From NCBI GenBank assembly GCA_030679635.1, contig JAUXSZ010000006.1, positions 1-5,206 of the forward strand: a DNA stretch of 5,206 bases. The letters run 5' to 3'. Shown here piece after piece: positions 1 through 4,306 of the stretch. Numbering within the stretch: position 1 is the first letter of the stretch; each line of letters starts with the position of its first letter. The notes under the pieces were generated by a model that was not told the origin of the DNA, did no database searches, and saw only the letters and a list, made by a program, of their open reading frames with translations. This DNA is from Sulfuricurvum sp. (GTDB taxonomy: Bacteria > Campylobacterota > Campylobacteria > Campylobacterales > Sulfurimonadaceae). The position numbers and the translations under genes were made by a program.

Positions 1-110
1 CCTAAATTTTATCTGTCTAATCAGCCGCTCCATTCACTTTCGGACGGCCTTATTTAATAGGCAATTGTAGTGAAATCTCTTTTATAAACAGCTTCAAGGT
101 TTCAACAGTG
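1..110. other. Left-edge segment with no certain gene
   Basis: No recognisable gene. On the plus strand one frame stays open from the left edge to a TAA at 55-57 and could be the last 18 codons of an upstream gene, but the peptide matches nothing I know. On the minus strand an ATG at 33-31, directly preceded by an in-frame TGA, opens a frame that runs off the edge (reads MERLIRQIKFR). It has no good Shine-Dalgarno sequence, only a distant AAGG. A weak imperfect hairpin (GCC at 47-49 with GGC at 60-62) lies between. Either reading is possible and I commit to neither. Confidence 0.3.
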
Positions 111-119
111 TGCTACAAT
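111..119 (+). promoter_or_regulatory. Extended -10 promoter of the HIT gene
   Basis: TGCTACAAT has a TACAAT hexamer at 114-119 preceded by TGC, so it is an extended -10, and it also fits the gnTAnAAT consensus reported for Campylobacter sigma-70 promoters. There is no convincing -35, as is usual in this group. Transcription would start near 126, giving a leader of about 17 nt. The element lies in a small dyad, TGCTA-CAA-TAGCA (111-123). Confidence 0.5.
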
Positions 120-132
120 AGCATAAAAAAGT

Positions 133-136
133 GAGG
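133..136 (+). promoter_or_regulatory. Ribosome binding site deciding the HIT start
   Basis: GAGG lies 6 nt before the ATG at 143. It overlaps the in-frame GTG at 131, so that GTG cannot use it. This supports ATG 143 as the true start. Confidence 0.6.
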
Positions 137-142
137 TTTTGT

Positions 143-499
143 ATGTGTATCTTTTGTAAAATAGTAAACCGTGAAATACCATCAAATTTAGTCAAAGAAG
201 ATGAAAACTTTCTCGCTTTTCACGATATCAACCCTAAAGCTCCCGTACATGTACTTGTTATTCCAAAAGCCCATTATGACAGTTTTAACGATACTCCGGG
301 TGATGTAATCGGGAAAATGGGGATATTCATGCAAGAGGTCGCAAAAGAGATCGGAATAGATCAAAGCGGATACCGTATCATCAGCAATATCGGTGACGAC
401 GGTGCCCAAGAAGTCAAGCACCTGCATTTTCACATACTCGGAGGGACCCATCTAAAATGGGGTCATCTTGCCGACGCTGATCCGAAAGATTTTCTCTAA
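143..499 (+). CDS. HIT-family (histidine triad) nucleotide-binding protein, HINT-like
   Basis: A 118-residue cytosolic protein of the histidine triad superfamily, whose HINT branch hydrolyses nucleoside phosphoramidates and related adenylated compounds through a nucleotidylated histidine. The signature HLHFHIL holds H93, H95 and H97, the middle triad position being the expected nucleophile region, preceded by a conserved NIGDDGAQEV stretch (82-91). A tryptophan at 106 (LKW) sits where HINT proteins carry their C-terminal HW segment. The N terminus MCIFCKI supplies C2 and C5; with H44 (PKAH) and H93 these could form the structural zinc site known from some bacterial HIT proteins, an inference from position only. 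An upstream GTG at 131 would add four residues, but GAGG at 133-136 favours the ATG. Length is normal for the family. It is a single gene with its own promoter and a downstream hairpin. The physiological substrate is unknown. Confidence 0.93.
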   Translation: MCIFCKIVNREIPSNLVKEDENFLAFHDINPKAPVHVLVIPKAHYDSFNDTPGDVIGKMGIFMQEVAKEIGIDQSGYRIISNIGDDGAQEVKHLHFHILGGTHLKWGHLADADPKDFL

Positions 500-506
500 T
501 ATACTC

Positions 507-529
507 ATTTTCCCTATATCAGGGAAAAT
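507..529 (+). terminator. Perfect hairpin after the HIT gene, possible terminator
   Basis: A 9-bp perfect stem, ATTTTCCCT (507-515) with AGGGAAAAT (521-529), closes a 5-nt loop and begins 7 nt after the HIT stop codon. The position suits transcription termination or 3'-end protection. It lacks a following T-run on the plus strand; the next bases are ACCC. It is therefore not a textbook intrinsic terminator. Confidence 0.45.
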
Positions 530-580
530 ACCCTCGCCAAGTTTTACGTTTATCTTCTTTTTCGTCAACCTCGCTTTTAT

Positions 581-597
581 TGATTATTATTTAATCA
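581..597. repeat. 17-bp dyad upstream of the chemoreceptor promoter
   Basis: TGATTA (581-586) and TAATCA (592-597) form an inverted repeat around a 5-nt centre. It lies about 44-60 bp upstream of the predicted transcription start, where an activator could bind. In AT-rich DNA such a dyad may also be chance. The half-site spacing does not fit an FNR/CRP box. Confidence 0.25.
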
Positions 598-626
598 GAC
601 TTATGTATCTTAAAGCATCATGCTCC

Positions 627-634
627 GTTATAAT
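627..634 (+). promoter_or_regulatory. -10 element of the chemoreceptor gene promoter
   Basis: GTTATAAT contains a perfect TATAAT at 629-634 and fits the gnTAnAAT pattern. No TTGACA-like -35 is present at the right distance; the region upstream is AT-rich. The predicted start near 641 gives a leader of about 27 nt that contains the Shine-Dalgarno GAGGAA at 654-659. I saw no sigma-54 or sigma-28 promoter, so expression looks housekeeping rather than flagellar-class. Confidence 0.55.
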
Positions 635-667
635 TTTGAGAAAAATAGTTGCTGAGGAACATAACCG

Positions 668-1879
668 ATGTTTAAAAACAAGTACAAAGAAGAACTTCAA
701 CTCGTTAGTAAAATGATAAAAAATGAAATTGAAGCGGCAGAAACATTTTTATACCATGAGTCAAGATACCGTTTTGATGAAGCACTCCCAATACAGGAGC
801 ATCTCAATTTTTTAATGGAGCTTAAAAATCAGGAACGTTCGTTTTGGTCCGGATTTGTAGAGTTTTTTCCAAGTGCAATCGCTGTTTTAGCCCCATCTCA
901 AAGAATCATCAACGCTAATGCGATGCTAGAAGATTTTTTACATGTCACAAACAGTGAACTTCAAACCAATCCATTGTTTTCATCACTGGTTACTAAAAAT
1001 AGTGCTTGTTCTCTCTGTGACTTTATCAAGGAACATACCGATAGAATAAAATCATCCGGCTTCAGTGCCAAAGAGGTCATCTATATTTCAACGCGAAAAG
1101 AAGACCATATCCCCATTTTTGTTTTTGTCGTTCCTGTTTTTGACGCCCATAAGCGTTTGCTGCATACTTTTATCATTATGCGTGATCGGCGTATAGAATT
1201 TAAATTACGAAAAGAGTATATGCTCGACCAATCCAGTCCTATTATTACCATGCTTGAAACAATCTCAAACGGTGACATATCATCCTCGCTTGATCTGCCG
1301 CCATCCAATGACCTTCAACACTACCAATCTCCTGTGAATCATATAATCAATAATTTCAATATCATTATTAGTCAGATACGCAGTGCACTAAAGATTTCCG
1401 AAGCAGCTTCTGATGATACAAAACAGCAACTTCATTCTTTAAATACTTGGAGTAATGAGCAATTTATCCCGACATTAGCCGACATCGGAGACGATGCTGT
1501 CACACTGGAAAGCTCTATTAATGAAATCTCAAGCATTATCGGTCTTATCAAAGATATCTCAGATCAGACAAACCTCTTGGCACTCAATGCAGCAATCGAA
1601 GCAGCTCGTGCTGGTGAACATGGACGCGGTTTTGCCGTTGTTGCTGACGAAGTGCGTAAATTGGCGGAAAAAAGCCAAAAATCAACCAGTGACATCGAGG
1701 GGATTATTATGAGAATACAGCAAGATGCCAATCAAATGGCGGGCAATGTCAAAGGTTTTATGAGGGAATCGGAAAGTGTTCTCGAGATTTCAGGGAATCT
1801 CGAAAACACTTTTACCAGTATTGTTGACCAACTCCATACACTTAGAGAAAGTGCCCAAAAGTTTAAAATACAATCTTAA
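668..1879 (+). CDS. Soluble PAS-domain methyl-accepting chemotaxis protein
   Basis: A 403-residue chemoreceptor predicted to act in the cytoplasm, signalling through CheW/CheA to the flagellar motor. I see no signal peptide or transmembrane helix. Residues 1-58 are charged and helical. A PAS domain spans about 60-175, opening with FFPSAIAVLAPSQRIINAN and ending in the strand LLHTFIIMRD; it holds a C114-S-L-C117 pair. Residues about 194-230 (ISNGDISSSL then NHIINNFN) resemble the second half of a HAMP domain. The signalling module follows, with the highly conserved hairpin tip at 299-334 (DQTNLLALNAAIEAARAGEH, then GRGFAVVADEVRKLAE). Arms of roughly 90 residues each side make it a short-helix class. 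There is no C-terminal CheR/CheB-tethering pentapeptide. The ATG at 668 has GAGGAA 8 nt upstream. The ligand is unknown; redox or internal energy sensing is plausible for a cytoplasmic PAS receptor but is inferred. Confidence 0.92.
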   Translation: MFKNKYKEELQLVSKMIKNEIEAAETFLYHESRYRFDEALPIQEHLNFLMELKNQERSFWSGFVEFFPSAIAVLAPSQRIINANAMLEDFLHVTNSELQTNPLFSSLVTKNSACSLCDFIKEHTDRIKSSGFSAKEVIYISTRKEDHIPIFVFVVPVFDAHKRLLHTFIIMRDRRIEFKLRKEYMLDQSSPIITMLETISNGDISSSLDLPPSNDLQHYQSPVNHIINNFNIIISQIRSALKISEAASDDTKQQLHSLNTWSNEQFIPTLADIGDDAVTLESSINEISSIIGLIKDISDQTNLLALNAAIEAARAGEHGRGFAVVADEVRKLAEKSQKSTSDIEGIIMRIQQDANQMAGNVKGFMRESESVLEISGNLENTFTSIVDQLHTLRESAQKFKIQS

Positions 1880-1899
1880 TTAGTGTCCAAAAAATTAAG
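1875..1899. terminator. Dyad spanning both convergent stop codons
   Basis: CTTAATT (1875-1881) pairs with AATTAAG (1893-1899) around an 11-nt loop. The TAA of the chemoreceptor gene (1877-1879) and the TAA of the OsmC gene (complement of 1895-1897) sit at mirror positions in the two arms. It could act as a weak bidirectional end signal, but the stem is AT-rich and there is no plus-strand T-run. Confidence 0.3.
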
Positions 1900-1920
1900 C
1901 ATTGCACCCTTGAAGGGTGC
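1889..1920 (-). terminator. Terminator-like hairpin within the 3' end of the OsmC gene
   Basis: GCACCCT (1904-1910) and AGGGTGC (1914-1920) form a perfect 7-bp GC-rich stem with a 3-nt loop. They lie inside the last codons of the OsmC gene, encoding GTLQGC. On the minus strand the hairpin is followed, after 9 nt, by six T (complement of 1889-1894) just past the stop codon. This is the best candidate terminator for the argH-osmC transcript, but the 9-nt gap before the T-run is longer than usual. Confidence 0.4.
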
Positions 1921-2359
1921 CGAAATCGACACTGCTTCCGCCGCCGCTGATCATTGTCTCATTTTCACGAATTGTATTTCCATTGTGCTTGATCGTATAG
2001 GTGATAACAACGCTCTCACGAATGGTGTTGATCGTCGAGCAGTACGTCTCTAAACTTGCCATAACCCAGCGCGCCGCGAGGGTATCGTCCGCATTGGAAT
2101 CAAAACGGTATTCGAGGTGGAGCGTGTTGAACTTTTTTGGAGCGCTCTCATTGCGCATCACTTCGCCATCTACTTGAAGATTGGTCACTTCAAATCCCTG
2201 CTGTTTAGGAAGCATCACCACATCGGTTGCACTGCATGCAATAATACCGCTTAAAAAATATTCGATGGGTGAAATCTGTGGACAATCGATGATAAAGCTG
2301 CTTTTTTCGGTTTTTGCCTCAAAACGCATCCCATCTTGGTGGCTAACGGTAATTTTCAT
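1895..2359 (-). CDS. OsmC family protein (YhfA-like)
   Basis: A 154-residue cytosolic protein of the OsmC/Ohr superfamily. Characterised members reduce organic hydroperoxides with a pair of cysteines; the YhfA-like branch is less well defined biochemically. The segment SPIEYFLSGIIACSATDVV (30-48) matches the conserved helix carrying the first cysteine (C42), and ETYCSTI (104-110) carries the second (C107). The CSA-DVV and YCS contexts resemble E. coli YhfA as I remember it. Two extra cysteines occur at C26 and C152. A glycine-rich C-terminal tail (about 135-154) extends past the usual domain end. The ATG overlaps the argH stop as ATGA, and AGGAGA lies 4 nt upstream inside argH, so translation is probably coupled. 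Peroxidase activity is an inference from the two cysteines; the actual substrate is unknown. Confidence 0.88.
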   Translation of the reverse strand: MKITVSHQDGMRFEAKTEKSSFIIDCPQISPIEYFLSGIIACSATDVVMLPKQQGFEVTNLQVDGEVMRNESAPKKFNTLHLEYRFDSNADDTLAARWVMASLETYCSTINTIRESVVITYTIKHNGNTIRENETMISGGGSSVDFGTLQGCNA

Positions 2360-3741
2360 TGAATCTCCTGTAAATAATGGTCAAAATAAATAATTTGTTC
2401 CAAAGTACGTACTTCTGCCGTACCACCCTGAGATGTGCGAGCATTCATCGAGTGTTCAATACTCAAATAACGGATCACATCCTCTTTAATCCGTTCATCT
2501 ATTGCATGAAGCTCTTTGTACTCAATCTCACTAAGATCGATTCCCAGTGTTTCCGCTCTAGCCACGGCTTTGCCGGTAATAAAATGAGCTTCACGGAAGG
2601 GAACACCGCAATGCTCAACCAAATAGTCCGCCAGATCGGTCGCACTAAGATGACCCAATTTACAAGCATTAGCCATATTTTCTTTTTTTATCGTCATTGT
2701 TTTCAGTGCTTCTCGCAAAATTTCAAGAGAAATTTCTGCCGTTTCTACACTGTCAAACACCCCCTCTTTGTCCTCTTGGGTATCTTTATTATACGCCAGT
2801 GGAAGCCCTTTCATAACCGTGAGAAGACCCATGAGATTTCCATACACACGCCCTGTCTTTCCGCGAAGCAACTCGGGAACATCCGGATTTTTCTTTTGAG
2901 GCATGATTGATGAACCTGTCGAATACTCGTCTGAAAGCTCCACAAAACGAAACTCATAACTCGACCAGAGGATAATTTCTTCAGAGAGGCGGGAGATGTG
3001 CATCATCAATGTCGAGATATTAAAGAGAATTTCCAAAGCAAAATCACGGTCACTCACCGTATCCAAACAGTTAATGCTGACACTGTCAAAATTCAGCAGT
3101 TTAGCCGTCATTTCTCGATTAATATTATGAGGTGTCCCCGCAAGCGCCGCACAGCCGATCGGAGAGACATTGTTACGCGCGATACTGCTCTCAAAACGCT
3201 CAATATCCCGTTTTAGCATCGTAGCGTAGGCGAGCATGTGAAATCCGAAATTAATCGGCTGCGCATGCTGTAAATGGGTCATCCCCGGCAAAAGTGTCGT
3301 AGCATGTTCACGAGCAATGTCCACGATCGTACGCATAACGGTTTTAATCGCCAGGGCGATTTCACTGTTTTTACGCAGCACATAGCGTCGAAAATCAAGG
3401 GCTACTTGATCGTTTCGGCTACGTGCGGTATGAAGTTTTTTACCTGCATCACCGATAATCGTAGTGAGGCGCTTCTCAATCGCCATGTGCAAATCTTCAT
3501 CACCGATTTTCCACTCAAATTTGCCCGATTCAATCTCGCTCAAAACCTGGGCCATACCCTCTTCTATTGAAGCCAGTTCTTGTGCCGTTAATATCCCCTG
3601 AGCGCAAAGCATTTGTGCATGAGCAATGGATCCTTCAATATCCTCACGGTACAATTTTTGATCAAACATAATGGATGCATTAAAGTGTTCTAATAATGAC
3701 GACGCATCTTGCGCAAATCGTCCGGACCACATTTTTTCCAT
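2356..3741 (-). CDS. argH: Argininosuccinate lyase
   Basis: A full-length 461-residue enzyme that splits argininosuccinate into arginine and fumarate, the last step of arginine biosynthesis; cytosolic, active as a homotetramer in the family. It opens with the typical MWSGRF (4-9). Visible motifs are KLHTARSRNDQ (102-112), TH156LQHAQP with the conserved histidine of the aspartase/fumarase superfamily, and the fumarate-lyase signature GSSIMPQKKNP (276-286), whose serines S277/S278 lie on the catalytic loop. DTQEDKE (320-326) is also a conserved block. The ATG at 3741 has GGAG 5 nt upstream; an ATG three codons in lacks a better site. It is first in a two-gene unit, its TGA overlapping the OsmC start. 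Promoter and upstream terminator lie in the 101 bp before it. No other arg gene is nearby, the usual scattered arrangement in Campylobacterota. Confidence 0.98.
   Translation of the reverse strand: MEKMWSGRFAQDASSLLEHFNASIMFDQKLYREDIEGSIAHAQMLCAQGILTAQELASIEEGMAQVLSEIESGKFEWKIGDEDLHMAIEKRLTTIIGDAGKKLHTARSRNDQVALDFRRYVLRKNSEIALAIKTVMRTIVDIAREHATTLLPGMTHLQHAQPINFGFHMLAYATMLKRDIERFESSIARNNVSPIGCAALAGTPHNINREMTAKLLNFDSVSINCLDTVSDRDFALEILFNISTLMMHISRLSEEIILWSSYEFRFVELSDEYSTGSSIMPQKKNPDVPELLRGKTGRVYGNLMGLLTVMKGLPLAYNKDTQEDKEGVFDSVETAEISLEILREALKTMTIKKENMANACKLGHLSATDLADYLVEHCGVPFREAHFITGKAVARAETLGIDLSEIEYKELHAIDERIKEDVIRYLSIEHSMNARTSQGGTAEVRTLEQIIYFDHYLQEIQ
2364..2369 (-). promoter_or_regulatory. 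OsmC ribosome binding site inside argH
   Basis: AGGAGA on the minus strand lies within the last codons of argH, 4 nt before the OsmC ATG (2359-2357). That ATG overlaps the argH TGA (2358-2356) as ATGA. The strong site allows fresh initiation as well as re-initiation by terminating ribosomes. Confidence 0.75.
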
Positions 3742-3772
3742 GATCTCTCCGTATCGTATAAAAAGTTAAAGG

Positions 3773-3780
3773 ATTTTAGC
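3773..3780 (-). promoter_or_regulatory. -10 element of the argH-osmC promoter
   Basis: GCTAAAAT on the minus strand fits gnTAnAAT exactly, with TAAAAT at 3778-3773. No -35 is recognisable; the upstream region contains the T-run of the preceding terminator. Transcription would begin near 3766, giving a leader of about 25 nt carrying the argH Shine-Dalgarno. No arginine-operator (ARG box) was evident. Confidence 0.45.
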
Positions 3781-3794
3781 GGAATTTGGTTGAG

Positions 3795-3823
3795 AAAAAA
3801 GCATCATCGTTGCTGATGATTGC
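3795..3823 (-). terminator. Intrinsic terminator of the cytochrome gene
   Basis: On the minus strand GCAATCATC pairs with GATGATGC, forming eight base pairs with one bulged A and a 6-nt loop (3809-3814). It is followed at once by six T (complement of 3795-3800). It starts about 20 nt past the cytochrome stop codon and separates that gene from the argH promoter just downstream. Confidence 0.8.
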
Positions 3824-3842
3824 TGAGTGTACAGAAGAGGAA

Positions 3843-4178
3843 TTAGTTACAGGCAGGGACGTTACCGCTATCTTTAGCATACTCGGTCAGAAAATCTTCA
3901 AGATGCTTGGAGTCTTTGGTAAATTTACTATCACTAAAATACTCCCATGCAGGTTGTGCTTTTTTAGATGACAAATGGATATCGGCCAGTTTTTCACCTT
4001 TTTTATCCATAATTTTTTCCCACGTTCTCATATTTTTGGAGGCCGCCAGTTCTTGCCCCCCTCCATGACACCCTTTGCATGTCTCAATATAAACTTTTTG
4101 CCCTTTGTACGTAGCAGCATTTAGAAACGGTGCCGTGAGTAAAAGAGTAAAAATAATAATTTGATTAAATCTAAACAT
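3843..4178 (-). CDS. Small periplasmic mono-haem cytochrome c
   Basis: A 111-residue precursor of a soluble class-I-like cytochrome c, expected to carry electrons in the periplasm. Residues 1-21 form a Sec signal peptide: a short start with R3, a hydrophobic core IIIFTLLLTAPFL, and a likely cleavage after LNA. The single haem site is C34-K-G-C37-H38. The sixth ligand is unclear: M50 and M57 lie in NMRTWEKIM soon after the haem site, and no methionine lies nearer the C terminus. HLEDFLTEYA (92-101) looks like the C-terminal helix, and a third cysteine, C110, sits next to the end. The ATG is fixed by an in-frame TAA upstream with no other start between, though the only Shine-Dalgarno (AGGG) is an unusually distant 13 nt away. 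It is a single gene with its own terminator; the electron partner is unknown. Confidence 0.9.
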   Translation of the reverse strand: MFRFNQIIIFTLLLTAPFLNAATYKGQKVYIETCKGCHGGGQELAASKNMRTWEKIMDKKGEKLADIHLSSKKAQPAWEYFSDSKFTKDSKHLEDFLTEYAKDSGNVPACN

Positions 4179-4295
4179 AAAAATAGCAGATCCCTGTTAA
4201 ATAAAATGCGAATTAATGCTACATTAGAAATTCTAATAGATTGCTGAATACATTCATGAATCCCAATTAAATAAAATCAGGAATATAGAAAGGAC
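4179..4295 (-). promoter_or_regulatory. Cytochrome upstream region with 15-bp palindrome
   Basis: This 117-bp gap has no gene. A perfect 7-1-7 palindrome, ATTAGAA-A-TTCTAAT, occupies 4223-4237. On the minus strand it contains TAGAAT (4235-4230), the best -10 candidate, giving a start near 4223 and a leader of about 45 nt. A protein bound to the dyad would block RNA polymerase, so it is a candidate operator. A second, 10-bp palindrome, ATTCATGAAT, lies at 4252-4261, upstream of the promoter. I cannot name a regulator: the 7-1-7 geometry recalls Fur/PerR-type boxes, but the bases do not match those consensuses. Confidence 0.35.
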
Positions 4296-4306
4296 TTAGA
4301 CCTGAT
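4265..4306 (-). terminator. Possible terminator overlapping the UbiD stop codon
   Basis: ATCAGG (complement of 4301-4306) in the last codons of the decarboxylase gene can pair with CCTGAT (complement of 4276-4281) across a 19-nt loop that holds the stop codon. A T-rich tract, TTTATTTAATT, follows. The long loop and short stem make it weak; transcription may read into the cytochrome gene. Confidence 0.3.

Noticed and set aside
131..142. GTG at 131 as the HIT gene start
   Set aside because: The only Shine-Dalgarno (133-136) overlaps this GTG and is well placed for the ATG at 143, where the typical CIFCKI N terminus begins.
188..451. Minus-strand frame opposite the HIT gene
   Set aside because: It is fully antisense to a convincing HIT gene and has no recognisable motif.
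468..716. Plus-strand frame bridging the HIT and chemoreceptor genes
   Set aside because: It starts with TTG inside the HIT gene, runs through the hairpin and the chemoreceptor promoter, and ends inside that gene. The hydrophobic peptide reflects AT-rich non-coding DNA.
2377..2910. Long plus-strand open frame of 177 codons opposite argH
   Set aside because: It lies wholly antisense to a clear, full-length argH, its peptide is low-quality and basic with no known motif, and no ribosome binding site was seen. It is a shadow of argH codon use, as are the frames at 2998-3216 and 3274-3570.
3786..3971. Plus-strand frame over the cytochrome terminator and gene end
   Set aside because: It is antisense to the cytochrome coding region and crosses a strong terminator hairpin; no supporting signals.
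4223..4237. Calling the palindrome a Fur or PerR box
   Set aside because: It has 7-1-7 symmetry, but its bases do not match the consensus boxes I know; only the geometry is similar.
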